Source: JAISGQ01 sp045604155 (lineage in GTDB: Bacteria > Bacillota > Clostridia > Oscillospirales > Acutalibacteraceae). Taken from it: a stretch of DNA of 34,484 nucleotides. Shown here piece after piece: positions 25,340-33,271 of the stretch. The notes under the pieces are model-generated. The model was not told the DNA's origin. It made no database searches and saw nothing but the letters and a program-made list of their open reading frames with translations. The DNA is taken from assembly GCA_045604155.1 (NCBI GenBank), contig JAZUNN010000084.1, positions 1 to 34,484 on the forward strand, written 5' to 3'. Within the stretch, counting starts at the first letter, position 1; every line of letters begins with the position of its first letter. A program made the translations under genes and the position numbers.

Positions 25340-26686
25340 ATGGCAATAAAACTGGACGCTGGTTACATCGGAGAATTTTTAAGCGCAGAAGAGATCAAGG
25401 CAATGCAGCCCCGTGTAGAAGCAGCAGCAAAAACACTTCACGAAGGCACCGGTGCAGGCAATGATTTCCTTGGCTGGCTTACCCTTCCTACCGATTATGA
25501 CAAGGATGAGTTTGCAAGAATCAAGGATGCAGCAGCACGCATCAGAGCTAATTCCGATATCCTCGTAGTTATCGGTATCGGCGGATCTTATCTCGGCGCA
25601 CGTGCAGCGATTGAGTTCCTTACATCCCCGAACTACAATCTTGTAACAAAGGATTCCCCGAAGATCATTTACGCAGGCAATAACATCAGCGGCGCAGCAC
25701 TCAGAGAAGCTCTTGAGATGTGTGCAGCAGACGGAGTAAATGTTTCCGTAAATGTTATTTCCAAGTCCGGTACTACTACCGAGCCCGCGATTGCTTTCCG
25801 TGCTTTCAGAGAGCTTCTCGAAAGCAAGTACGGCGAAGAAGAGGCAGCAAAGAGAATTTTCTGCACCACCGACAAAGAGCGCTTTGCACTCAAGCAGCTT
25901 GCAGATGTCAAGGGTTATGAGTGTTTCGTAGTTCCCGACAACGTAGGCGGCAGATATTCTGTTCTCACCGCAGTAGGTCTTCTTCCCATTGCTGTTGCAG
26001 GTCTTGATATCGATGCTCTCATGGCAGGCGCAAAGGCAGCTCAGGATGAGCTTTGCGACACCGACATCGATAAGAACGACTGCTACCGTTATGCAGCAAT
26101 CAGAAATGCACTCCACGAAAAGGGCTATCTGGCAGAACTTTTCATCAGCTACGAGCCTAACCTCGTAATGCTTGCCGAGTGGTGGAAGCAGCTTTACGGC
26201 GAGAGCGAAGGCAAGGACGGCAAGGGTATCTATCCTTCCTCTGCAACCTTCTCCACCGATCTTCACTCCCTCGGTCAGTACATTCAGGAAGGTGCACTTA
26301 AGCTGTTTGAAACTGTCTGTCTCATCGACAAGGCAAAGGTAGATGTCGAAGTAAAGAACGACCCCGAGAACGTTGACAAGCTCAACTTCCTCTCCGGCAA
26401 CACTCTTTCCTACATCAACCAGAAGGCCTTTGAGGGAACACTTCTTGCACATACTGAGGGCGGCAACCCCAACCTTATCGTGCACGTTCCCGAAGCAGAC
26501 GAGTTCAATCTCGGCTATCTTTTCTACTTCTATGAGAAGGCTTGCGCAGTATCCGGCTATATGCTGGGCGTAAACCCCTTCGACCAGCCCGGCGTTGAGG
26601 CATACAAGAAGAATATGTATGCACTTCTGGGCAAACCCGGCTTTGAGGATCTCAAGGCAGAACTTGAGACAAAGCTTGCAAAATAA
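25340..26686 (+). CDS. pgi: Glucose-6-phosphate isomerase
   Basis: 448 residues, the short bacterial form. It interconverts glucose-6-phosphate and fructose-6-phosphate in glycolysis. Motifs: IGIGGSYLGARAA (78-90), the sugar-phosphate loop SKSGTTTE (141-148), GGRYSVLTAVGLLP near 204-217 and QYIQEG near 314. Codon choice is strongly biased (GAG, AAG, CTC, TTC), as expected for an abundant enzyme. AGGAGG (25327-25332) is a good ribosome binding site. A small P-loop gene follows after 19 bases. Confidence 0.98.
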   Translation: MAIKLDAGYIGEFLSAEEIKAMQPRVEAAAKTLHEGTGAGNDFLGWLTLPTDYDKDEFARIKDAAARIRANSDILVVIGIGGSYLGARAAIEFLTSPNYNLVTKDSPKIIYAGNNISGAALREALEMCAADGVNVSVNVISKSGTTTEPAIAFRAFRELLESKYGEEEAAKRIFCTTDKERFALKQLADVKGYECFVVPDNVGGRYSVLTAVGLLPIAVAGLDIDALMAGAKAAQDELCDTDIDKNDCYRYAAIRNALHEKGYLAELFISYEPNLVMLAEWWKQLYGESEGKDGKGIYPSSATFSTDLHSLGQYIQEGALKLFETVCLIDKAKVDVEVKNDPENVDKLNFLSGNTLSYINQKAFEGTLLAHTEGGNPNLIVHVPEADEFNLGYLFYFYEKACAVSGYMLGVNPFDQPGVEAYKKNMYALLGKPGFEDLKAELETKLAK

Positions 26687-26705
26687 AGTATCGGAGGAAT
26701 TCAAA

Positions 26706-27122
26706 ATGATAAATTTACTTCTCGGACATAAGGGTTCCGGCAAAACCAAGAAGCTTATAGATCTCACCCACGCAGCAGTAGAGAGCTCCAAGGGCAATGT
26801 TGTCTGCATCGAAAAGGGCGACACTCTTACCTATGGACTTGACTACAACGCAAGACTCATCAACATTGAGGATTACGCAGTTGCAGGTTTTGATGCATTC
26901 TTCGGTTTCCTCTGCGGCCTTTGCGCAGGCAACTATGACATCACTGATGTTCTTATCGACTCCACCCTTAAGATCGGCGGCAAGGATATGGAAGCTCTCG
27001 GAGCTTTCATCCAGAAGCTCGATAAGCTTGCTGAGGCTGCAAACGTAAAGTTCACTCTTTCTGTTTCCGCAGATAAGGAAGAGCTTCCTGCAAGCATCGA
27101 AGATATCACCGCTGTTATCTGA
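26706..27122 (+). CDS. Small P-loop protein, unknown function
   Basis: 138 residues. Walker A GHKGSGKT (7-14) opens the protein after one beta strand (MINLLL), and DVLIDS (81-86) fits a Walker B strand. I do not recognise the family; the size recalls minimal P-loop NTPases or single-domain kinases, but no LID or substrate motif is visible. GGAGGAATTC at 26693-26702 precedes the ATG. It shares the biased codon use of pgi and is probably co-transcribed with it, so it may be made in quantity. A frame open upstream to 26595 is only the overlap with pgi. Confidence 0.8.
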   Translation: MINLLLGHKGSGKTKKLIDLTHAAVESSKGNVVCIEKGDTLTYGLDYNARLINIEDYAVAGFDAFFGFLCGLCAGNYDITDVLIDSTLKIGGKDMEALGAFIQKLDKLAEAANVKFTLSVSADKEELPASIEDITAVI

Positions 27123-27135
27123 AAAAGCCATATTA

Positions 27136-27170
27136 CCTGAGGGGGATACAATCTCCCTCAGGAAATTTTG
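27136..27170 (+). terminator. Terminator-like hairpin after the P-loop gene
   Basis: CCTGAGGGGGA (27136-27146) pairs with TCTCCCTCAGG (27152-27162) with one G-T pair, loop of 5, then AAATTTTGCATTT. The T-tract is short, so termination may be partial. Confidence 0.65.
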
Positions 27171-27200
27171 CATTTAACCTATTTTATCAAAATAATTAGG

Positions 27201-27230
27201 TTGACAAAGACCACCACGATATATTATAAT
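27201..27230 (+). promoter_or_regulatory. Predicted yceD-rpmF promoter
   Basis: TTGACA (27201-27206), 18 bases, TATAAT (27225-27230). The likely transcription start near 27237 falls on the upstream GTG of the open frame, supporting the ATG at 27256 as start of yceD. Confidence 0.85.
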
Positions 27231-27255
27231 ACATCGAGTGAATCGAGGTACTGTA

Positions 27256-27747
27256 ATGCAGTTTGATTTAAGAACCCTTTTTTCACAGGAGGGAGAACGC
27301 CTTTCTGTGGAGTATGATCTTGATATGACAAAGTTTGAGGAAGGGGAAGATTCTCCTTTTGAGAGTCTGGTACATATCAAAGGCGAAATAGTCAACAGAA
27401 GCGGAATCACCTCAATCAGCTATGAAGCAGATTTTGAGTATGTCCGCCCTTGTGACAGATGTGACGAGGAGCTCATCGAAGATATGCATTACAGCTTCTC
27501 GCATGTGCTGCTGCCAAGTCTTGATGACGAGACTGACGATGAAATAATCGAAGTTCCCGGATGTATGCTTGACATGGACGAGTTAGCATATTCTGATATT
27601 TTGCTCGGCCTGCCGACGAAATACCTGTGCTCTGAGGATTGCAAAGGGCTTTGCCCCGAATGTGGAGCAAATCTCAATGATGGCGATTGCGATTGCGAAA
27701 TCGACAATGTTGATCCTCGACTTGCAGCACTCAGAGATCTATTATAA
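27256..27747 (+). CDS. yceD: YceD-family protein (DUF177)
   Basis: 163 residues. YceD/DUF177 proteins are encoded next to rpmF in most bacteria and are linked to 23S rRNA accumulation and large-subunit assembly; the mechanism is unclear. The typical cysteine-rich pattern is present: CDRCDEEL in the middle, and CSEDCKGLCPECGANLN plus CDC near the C-terminus, probably metal-binding. GAGGT 6-10 bases upstream serves as ribosome binding site for the ATG at 27256. rpmF follows after 16 bases. Confidence 0.92.
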   Translation: MQFDLRTLFSQEGERLSVEYDLDMTKFEEGEDSPFESLVHIKGEIVNRSGITSISYEADFEYVRPCDRCDEELIEDMHYSFSHVLLPSLDDETDDEIIEVPGCMLDMDELAYSDILLGLPTKYLCSEDCKGLCPECGANLNDGDCDCEIDNVDPRLAALRDLL

Positions 27748-27763
27748 AAGGAGGTGCTGAAGA

Positions 27764-27952
27764 ATGGCGGTACCTAAGAGAAAAACTTCAAAGGCTAGAA
27801 GAGACAAGAGACGTTCCAGCGTCTGGAAGCTTGACGCTCCCACTCTTGTAAAGTGCAGTAACTGCGGTGAACTCATCAGACCTCATCGTCTGTGCGCTTC
27901 CTGTGGCTATTATAACGGCAGACAGGTTGTCAAGATGGAAAACGACAAATAA
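27764..27952 (+). CDS. rpmF: 50S ribosomal protein L32
   Basis: 62 residues. N-terminal MAVPKRKTSKARRDKRRSS is the L32 hallmark; the zinc ribbon is complete (CSNC ... CASC), i.e. the C-plus, zinc-binding form. AAGGAGGTG lies 7 bases before the ATG. It is in one operon with yceD. Confidence 0.98.
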   Translation: MAVPKRKTSKARRDKRRSSVWKLDAPTLVKCSNCGELIRPHRLCASCGYYNGRQVVKMENDK

Positions 27953-27990
27953 TCAGGCAATAGCAAGATTATGGACTGTAACATGCTCGT

Positions 27991-28020
27991 GCGTCTGTGT
28001 TTCTTAATTGACACAGACGC
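27991..28020 (+). other. Perfect hairpin after rpmF without T-tract
   Basis: GCGTCTGTGT (27991-28000) and ACACAGACGC (28011-28020) form a 10-bp stem with the loop TTCTTAATTG. No T-run follows, so it is not a standard terminator; it may be the 3' boundary of the rpmF mRNA. A weak promoter candidate for the next operon lies further on (TTGCGG 28031-28036, TTATCT 28055-28060, spacer 18). Confidence 0.55.
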
Positions 28021-28076
28021 TCTTGAGTTGTTGCGGTCATTGTTTTTATTTGTGTTATCTAAATAAGGTAAGTCCT

Positions 28077-28132
28077 GCCTCCCTCTGACGAGGGAGGTGG
28101 CTTTTCGCAAAGCGAAAAGCCGGAGGGAGAGA
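28077..28132 (+). repeat. Palindromic intergenic repeat, copy 4
   Basis: Hairpin I: CCTCCCTC (28078-28085) with GAGGGAGG (28090-28097), loop TGAC. Hairpin II is longer than in other copies: GGCTTTTCGC (28099-28108) with GCGAAAAGCC (28112-28121), loop AAA. The tail GGAGGGAGAGA (28122-28132) ends 14 bases before the ribosome binding site of the DUF512 gene, so here the element lies in a transcribed leader or operon spacer. Confidence 0.85.
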
Positions 28133-28159
28133 AAAAACACACTCATAAGGAGGGTCATT

Positions 28160-29461
28160 ATGCCCGTACTGATCTACGGCGTTGAAGAAAACAGTATAGC
28201 GCAGGAGTGCGGCATCGAGGCAGGAACAGTGCTCGTAACGATAAACGAGCATGAGATAAACGATGTCCTTGACTTTCGTTTCTTTGAAACACAGGAAAAT
28301 CTGACCCTTCTGCTTGAAAAAGGCGGCGTGCGCCGCAGCGTTGAAATCTGTAAAGACGAGTATGATGAACTTGGTCTCATATTTGAGACTTATCTTATGG
28401 ACAAGCAGAAATCCTGCAAGAACAAGTGTATTTTCTGCTTTATCGACCAGCTTCCCAAAGGCATGAGAGAAAGCCTTTACTTTAAAGATGACGATTCACG
28501 ACTGTCTTTCCTTTTCGGAAACTATATGACCCTTACAAATATGACGGATAAGGATATTGACCGCATTCTCATGATGCATATAAGTCCTGTCAATGTGTCC
28601 GTCCACACCATGAATCCCGACCTGAGAGTCGAAATGATGAAAAATCCCAACGCAGGAAAATGCATTGATATGCTTAAAAAGCTGGCATCAGGCGGAATCG
28701 ATGTAAACTGTCAGCTTGTTCTGTGCCCGGGTATAAATGACGGAGCAGAGCTTGAATATTCTCTTACAGAGCTTATGAAACTGACCCCTGCGCTGAGAAG
28801 CATAGCCCTTGTTCCAGTTGGCCTGACAAAGCACAGAGAGGGACTTTGCAATCTCCGCCTGTTTGATGAAAAAGAAGCTCTTGAAGTAATAAACACAGCA
28901 CGGCGCTTTGCTGAAAAATCCTTGGAAGAAAACGGCTCCAGAATCGTATATGCCGCCGATGAATTTTATATCAAGGCAGGCGTACCTTTTCCTTCCGAGG
29001 AGGAATACGAGGAATTTGCACAGCTTGAAAACGGCGTAGGCCTTGTTGTGAGCCTTGAGAGTGAATTTATACGTGCAGTTGAGGATACAGACGGCGATGA
29101 CAGAAAACGAACTGTAACCATCGCTACAGGAGTATCCGCTGCCCCTATACTTGAAAAAATGCTGAATGCCCACATGAAAAAATGGGCATCAGTCAGATAT
29201 AATATAGTACCGATAATAAACAACTTCTTCGGAGAAACCATAACTGTTGCAGGTCTTGTTACAGGTAAAGACCTGATAGCACAGCTGAAAGGCAGGGAGC
29301 TTGGTGATGAGCTTCTGATTCCCCGTGTAATGCTTAGGCACGAGGGTGATATGTTCCTTGATGATACTCTTCTTGAAGATGTTGAAAAGGAGCTTGGAAT
29401 TAAAGTGTGTGTAGTACCCAATGACGGATACGAGTTCCTTTATTCTGTACTCGGAGAATAA
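28160..29461 (+). CDS. DUF512 / radical-SAM-like iron-sulfur protein
   Basis: 433 residues. A PDZ-like N-terminal segment (about 1-65, EENSIAQECGIEAGTVLVTING-like) precedes the radical-SAM-type triad C86-x3-C90-x2-C93 (CKNKCIFC). The C-terminal half is DUF512. The family is nearly universal in Clostridia and cyanobacteria, usually beside der (engA), and has no settled function; a role in ribosome or tRNA maturation is a guess from this linkage. The ATG at 28160 has AAGGAGGG 5 bases upstream; the frame is open back to 28097, but that stretch is the palindromic repeat. der follows 25 bases later. Confidence 0.92.
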   Translation: MPVLIYGVEENSIAQECGIEAGTVLVTINEHEINDVLDFRFFETQENLTLLLEKGGVRRSVEICKDEYDELGLIFETYLMDKQKSCKNKCIFCFIDQLPKGMRESLYFKDDDSRLSFLFGNYMTLTNMTDKDIDRILMMHISPVNVSVHTMNPDLRVEMMKNPNAGKCIDMLKKLASGGIDVNCQLVLCPGINDGAELEYSLTELMKLTPALRSIALVPVGLTKHREGLCNLRLFDEKEALEVINTARRFAEKSLEENGSRIVYAADEFYIKAGVPFPSEEEYEEFAQLENGVGLVVSLESEFIRAVEDTDGDDRKRTVTIATGVSAAPILEKMLNAHMKKWASVRYNIVPIINNFFGETITVAGLVTGKDLIAQLKGRELGDELLIPRVMLRHEGDMFLDDTLLEDVEKELGIKVCVVPNDGYEFLYSVLGE

Positions 29462-29486
29462 TTTCCTTTAAAAAGAGGTGGATAAA

Positions 29487-30812
29487 ATGGCAAAACCCAT
29501 AGTTGCGGTAGTAGGCAGACCCAATGTCGGCAAATCGACTCTTTTCAATAAGATAACCGGCAGACGTCTTGCTATAGTTGAAGACACTCCCGGTGTAACA
29601 AGAGACAGGCTTTACGCTGACGGGGAATGGTGCGGACACGAGTTTCTGCTTGTGGACACAGGCGGTATTGAACCTTATTCGAACGATATAATCCTCTCTC
29701 AGATGAGAAGACAGGCACAGCTTGCAATCGATACTGCAGACGTAATCATTCTTGTTACAGATATCCGTACAGGCGTTGTCGCAACAGATATGGAGGTTGC
29801 AGCAATGCTTCAGAAAAGCAACCGTCCTATCGTCCTCTGTGTCAACAAGTGCGATACCCTCGGTGCACCCCAGCCTGAATTCTACGAATTCTATAATCTC
29901 GGACTCGGCGATCCTATTGCTGTTTCTGCTTCTCACGGTCACGGCACAGGCGACCTCCTCGATGAGGTTGTAAAGTATTTCCCTGAGGATAATTCCGAGG
30001 AGTTTGACGAAAGCTATATCAAGGTTGCTGTCATCGGAAAGCCAAATGCAGGCAAATCCTCCCTTGTAAATAAGGTTGTAGGCGAGGAAAGAATGATAGT
30101 ATCTGACATCGCAGGTACAACCCGTGATGCTGTTGACTCTGCAGTTAAAAACGAGCACGGCAAGTTTGTGTTTATTGATACAGCAGGTATTCGCCGCCGC
30201 AGTAAGGTAAGCGACAATATTGAACGTTATAGTATAATCCGTGCCGAATCCGCTGTTGACAGAGCAGATGTCTGTGTCATTATGATAGATGCAACAGTAG
30301 GATTTACCGAGCAGGATTCAAAAATTGCAGGACTTGCCAACGAAAAGGGCAAAGGCTGCATAATTGCAGTCAACAAATGGGATGCCATTGTGAAGAATAA
30401 TCGAACAATGGACGATTTCAGGAAAAGTTTGGAAAATGACTTGTCTTTCATGTCCTACGCACCTATAATATTCATATCTGCGAAAACAGGACAGAGACTT
30501 GACAGGCTGTTTGAGCTTATAAAATATGTAGCTGACCAGAACACAATGCGCATTACCACAGGTATGCTCAACGAGCTTCTGGCAGAAGCTACCCAGCGAG
30601 TACAGCCGCCTACAGACAAGGGCAAGAGACTGAAGATATACTATATGACTCAGCCTTCCACAAAACCGCCTACATTTGTCTGCTTTGTCAACAATGCAGA
30701 GCTGTTCCACTTCTCCTATCAGAGATATCTTGAAAACCGCATCAGAGAAACCTTCGGACTGGAAGGTACACCCGTGCGTTTTGTGATCAGAGAGAGGTCG
30801 GATAAAAAATAG
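29487..30812 (+). CDS. der: Ribosome-assembly GTPase Der (EngA)
   Basis: 441 residues with two tandem GTPase domains and a C-terminal KH-like domain, essential for 50S assembly. G1 motifs are GRPNVGKS (10-17) and GKPNAGKSS (184-192); the matching switch regions are DTPGVTRD (33-40) and DIAGTTRD; G4 motifs are NKCD and NKWD. The ATG at 29487 is preferred over the GTG at 29478, since AGAGGTGG (29474-29481) would overlap the latter. It forms an operon with the DUF512 gene and plsY, the classic clostridial order. Confidence 0.98.
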   Translation: MAKPIVAVVGRPNVGKSTLFNKITGRRLAIVEDTPGVTRDRLYADGEWCGHEFLLVDTGGIEPYSNDIILSQMRRQAQLAIDTADVIILVTDIRTGVVATDMEVAAMLQKSNRPIVLCVNKCDTLGAPQPEFYEFYNLGLGDPIAVSASHGHGTGDLLDEVVKYFPEDNSEEFDESYIKVAVIGKPNAGKSSLVNKVVGEERMIVSDIAGTTRDAVDSAVKNEHGKFVFIDTAGIRRRSKVSDNIERYSIIRAESAVDRADVCVIMIDATVGFTEQDSKIAGLANEKGKGCIIAVNKWDAIVKNNRTMDDFRKSLENDLSFMSYAPIIFISAKTGQRLDRLFELIKYVADQNTMRITTGMLNELLAEATQRVQPPTDKGKRLKIYYMTQPSTKPPTFVCFVNNAELFHFSYQRYLENRIRETFGLEGTPVRFVIRERSDKK

Positions 30813-30823
30813 GAGGGATAGTA

Positions 30824-31513
30824 ATGAGTAAGCTTATAATAGTTTACGCATTGACTGCAATTCTGGCATATCTTCTTGGAAGCATCAATTTTTCCATACT
30901 TATTACAAAGGCATATCTGAAAAAGGACATCCGTGAATTCGGAAGCGGAAATGCTGGAACGACCAATGTTCTCAGAAGTGTCGGAAAGCTTCCTTCTGCA
31001 CTGACTTTCCTCGGTGATTTTTTGAAAGCAGTTGCCGCAGTTATCGGTGCAATAGTTCTTTATAAGTCATTCGGCATTGAATTCGGCTATGGTGATGAAA
31101 TGCTGAATATAGGCAAAGGCATTGCCGCTTTGTTTGTAATGGTTGGTCATATGTGGCCGATTTACTTTGGCTTCAAAGGCGGTAAGGGTGTTGTTACAGG
31201 TGCAGCAATATCACTTATGCTTCACCCCGCAGCATTCCTTGTATGCCTTGTTACATTTATCATTGTTATGCTTTTCTCAAGAATAGTATCTCTTTCTTCT
31301 ATTCTTGCAACCGCCACATTCCCCTTCTCCATGTTTGTAATCACATTCCTTTATTATAAAGGTGATGCCAATGCAAACCTTTATTATGTGATCACAATGG
31401 TTGCTCTTGGTGTTGCTTATGCCGTTCTCATAATCGGCAAGCATCACGAAAATATCGCCCGCCTCAGAGCAGGCACAGAGAAAAAGATCAAAGCAAAGAA
31501 AAAAGAAGCATAA
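30824..31513 (+). CDS. plsY: Glycerol-3-phosphate acyltransferase PlsY
   Basis: 229 residues, polytopic membrane enzyme that acylates glycerol-3-phosphate using acyl-phosphate, the first step of phospholipid synthesis. The conserved loops are visible: LLGSINFSI (18-26), FGSGNAGTTNVLRSVG (39-54) and GHMWPIYFGFKGGKGV. The C-terminus is Lys-rich. AGGAGGG lies 6 bases before the ATG, 11 bases after der. A terminator follows. Confidence 0.97.
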   Translation: MSKLIIVYALTAILAYLLGSINFSILITKAYLKKDIREFGSGNAGTTNVLRSVGKLPSALTFLGDFLKAVAAVIGAIVLYKSFGIEFGYGDEMLNIGKGIAALFVMVGHMWPIYFGFKGGKGVVTGAAISLMLHPAAFLVCLVTFIIVMLFSRIVSLSSILATATFPFSMFVITFLYYKGDANANLYYVITMVALGVAYAVLIIGKHHENIARLRAGTEKKIKAKKKEA

Positions 31514-31523
31514 AAATAATCTG

Positions 31524-31557
31524 ACCCACAGTAGATGCCTGCTGTGGGTTGACTTTT
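31524..31557 (+). terminator. Terminator after plsY
   Basis: ACCCACAG (31524-31531) pairs with CTGTGGGT (31542-31549); after TGAC there are five T (31554-31558). The loop is 10 bases. Confidence 0.75.
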
Positions 31558-31577
31558 TGAATTTGCAATGATAACAT
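31549..31577 (+). promoter_or_regulatory. Predicted promoter overlapping the plsY terminator
   Basis: TTGACT (31549-31554), 17 bases, TAACAT (31572-31577). The -35 box is built from the end of the terminator stem and its T-run. Confidence 0.5.
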
Positions 31578-31601
31578 CAAGATGAAAAGGAGTGTGAAAC
31601 T

Positions 31602-31994
31602 ATGTTGTTTTTTTCAAAACCAACATATAAAGAAATGACCATGTCCTTTATCCATGACTGCTACAGCGATGGATATGATGTTTGTCTCGAATCAGGGCTT
31701 ATAGATATTGAAGCACAGGGTATCATTGACGGTGTGCAGAAATACTTTTATGAAAGTTTCATACTCAAGAAGCCTTCATTGTACGATAACGGCGATTACG
31801 AGCAGATGCTCGAACTTTTAAAGGACAGCAAGGGCAGAGAGGTAACGGTCAGATTAAAACACAAAAAAGACCGCCTTAAAGACTTTGAAATTCTGCCCGA
31901 AAGCCTGGCAAAAGCATATAACGACAGCAGATTTCTGGAGCTTCAGCCAATCGGAAGAGGCATAAACGATGTTTCCTGCAGAAAGATAGATTGA
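31602..31994 (+). CDS. Small hypothetical protein
   Basis: 130 residues, soluble, no signal peptide or membrane segment, mildly basic C-terminal half. No family recognised; it contains the motif-like stretch LKDSKGREVTVRLKHKKDRL, probably two beta strands and a charged turn. AAAAGGAG with good spacing precedes the ATG at 31602, and codon use is like the neighbours, so I take it as a real gene. It stands alone between the plsY terminator and a palindromic repeat. Confidence 0.7.
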   Translation: MLFFSKPTYKEMTMSFIHDCYSDGYDVCLESGLIDIEAQGIIDGVQKYFYESFILKKPSLYDNGDYEQMLELLKDSKGREVTVRLKHKKDRLKDFEILPESLAKAYNDSRFLELQPIGRGINDVSCRKID

Positions 31995-32030
31995 CTTTAC
32001 AGATAGACCGAAAATTTTGCTGTCATATCT

Positions 32031-32079
32031 CGGCTCCCTCTGACGAGGGAGCTGACAGCGAAGCTGACTGAGGGAGAGA
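32031..32079 (+). repeat. Palindromic intergenic repeat, copy 5
   Basis: Hairpin I: GCTCCCTC (32033-32040) with GAGGGAGC (32045-32052), loop TGAC. Hairpin II: GACAGC (32054-32059) with GCTGAC (32063-32068), loop GAA, one A-A mismatch. Tail TGAGGGAGAGA (32069-32079). It lies between a plus-strand gene and the convergent rpmB. Confidence 0.85.
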
Positions 32080-32127
32080 AAAATTCCGAAGGAAGTAAAG
32101 AATTTTAAAGACGACCCTTGACCAAAA

Positions 32128-32166
32128 AACACAAAGCAAAACACCCTGTTCTTCTGAACAGGGTGT
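32128..32166 (-). terminator. Rho-independent terminator of rpmB
   Basis: ACACCCTGTTC (32141-32151) and GAACAGGGTGT (32156-32166) form an 11-bp perfect stem. On the minus strand it is followed by TTTGCTTTGTG and TTTTTT. Confidence 0.85.
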
Positions 32167-32186
32167 ATCATTTTTCAGTAACTTGC

Positions 32187-32375
32187 TTAGATAGCACGGG
32201 TTACCTTACCGGAACGCAGGCAGCGAGTGCAAGCATGTACTCTTTTAGGAGAACCGGCTACGATAGCCTTAACACGCTTTACGTTGGGCTTCCAGGTTCT
32301 GTTGGAACGTCTGTGAGAGTGAGACTGTCTGATGCCGAAAGAAACTTCCTTACCGCAGAAATCACATTTTGCCAT
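32187..32375 (-). CDS. rpmB: 50S ribosomal protein L28
   Basis: 62 residues. Typical L28 sequence (GNxSHSNRRT-like region SHSHRRSNRTWKPNVK) with a zinc-binding form: CDFC near the start and CTRC near the end. AAAGGAGGTG lies 8 bases before the ATG. It is transcribed alone from its own promoter at 32418-32446 and ends at a strong terminator. Confidence 0.98.
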   Translation of the reverse strand: MAKCDFCGKEVSFGIRQSHSHRRSNRTWKPNVKRVKAIVAGSPKRVHACTRCLRSGKVTRAI

Positions 32376-32417
32376 GGATCTGCACCTCCTTTGAGTAAAA
32401 AACTAAGCAACGAAGTT

Positions 32418-32446
32418 ATTTTAGCAGAACAAGTTAAAATATGCAA
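32418..32446 (-). promoter_or_regulatory. Predicted rpmB promoter
   Basis: Minus-strand TTGCAT (32441-32446), 17-base spacer, TAAAAT (32418-32423). It lies directly after the nth stop, with no terminator between nth and rpmB. Confidence 0.65.
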
Positions 32447-32477
32447 TAGTTTTTTGAGAAATTTAGAAAGTAAATTA

Positions 32478-33125
32478 TCATATAGTTTTTGGCACTTCGC
32501 ACAAGTCAGCAATGGGGCACTCTGCGCACTTGGGATTTCGTGCGGTGCAGATGTCCCTGCCGAAGAGAACAAAGCGGTGGCAGAGGTCGTTTGATTCCTC
32601 GGGGTCACAGATAGCCTTCAGATGTAATTCTACCTTGTGAGGATCCTTTGAATCGCACAGCCCGAGGCGATTTGAAATGCGTATGCAGTGGGTGTCCGCA
32701 ACCACTGCGGGCTTGCCGTAAACATCGCCCATCATAAGATTTGCAGTCTTTCTGCCGATTCCCGGGAGCTTCAAAAGCCCCTCAAGGGTGTCGGGCATAA
32801 CGCCGCCTAAATCATAGCGAAGCATTTTTGAAAGTGCGGAGATATCTCTTGCCTTTGTCTTGTAAAGACCGCATGACTTGATTATTTCTTCGATTTCTTC
32901 GACACTTGCCTCGCTCAGAGCCTCAAGGGTCGGAAATCGTGAAAACAGCACAGGGGTGACAAGGTTTACCCTTGCATCGGTGCACTGAGCCGCAAGGCGC
33001 GTGGCAATAAGCAGGTGCAGAGGCTCGGTGTAATTAAGGGAGCATACAGCCTCAGGGTACAGCTTTTTAAGCTCCTCAACTACTGCTGCGCAACGCTTTT
33101 CTCTTTTTTCGTGAACTTTATTCAT
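32478..33125 (-). CDS. nth: Endonuclease III
   Basis: 215-residue DNA glycosylase/AP lyase that removes oxidised pyrimidines. The helix-hairpin-helix LPGIGRKTA (120-128) holds the catalytic Lys126, and the catalytic Asp144 is in VVADTHCIRI. The [4Fe-4S] loop C193-x6-C200-x2-C203-x5-C209 is complete. AAAGGAG lies 8 bases before the ATG at 33125. It diverges from malQ, each gene with its own promoter. Confidence 0.97.
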   Translation of the reverse strand: MNKVHEKREKRCAAVVEELKKLYPEAVCSLNYTEPLHLLIATRLAAQCTDARVNLVTPVLFSRFPTLEALSEASVEEIEEIIKSCGLYKTKARDISALSKMLRYDLGGVMPDTLEGLLKLPGIGRKTANLMMGDVYGKPAVVADTHCIRISNRLGLCDSKDPHKVELHLKAICDPEESNDLCHRFVLFGRDICTARNPKCAECPIADLCEVPKTI

Positions 33126-33151
33126 ATAAAAACTCCTTTACTGACAATAAA

Positions 33152-33180
33152 ATTATACACCGGGGAGAACAAATTCGCAA
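33152..33180 (-). promoter_or_regulatory. Predicted nth promoter
   Basis: Minus-strand TTGCGA (33175-33180), 17 bases, TATAAT (33152-33157). Confidence 0.7.
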
Positions 33181-33194
33181 CTGTTACATTATCA

Positions 33195-33223
33195 TTGAAA
33201 AATCAGGCATAATATAGTATAAT
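33195..33223 (+). promoter_or_regulatory. Predicted malQ promoter
   Basis: TTGAAA (33195-33200), 17 bases, TATAAT (33218-33223). Its -35 box is only 14 bases from that of the divergent nth promoter. Confidence 0.8.
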
Positions 33224-33271
33224 GCACAAAGCGAGCAAACCAGACTTTTCCTTCCCTAAGGAGAATGCATA

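Noticed and set aside
25379..26824. 481-codon open frame antisense to pgi
   Set aside because: It is a shadow of the biased codon use of pgi; it is rich in Cys and Leu, has no family resemblance and no fitting ribosome binding site, while pgi is certain.
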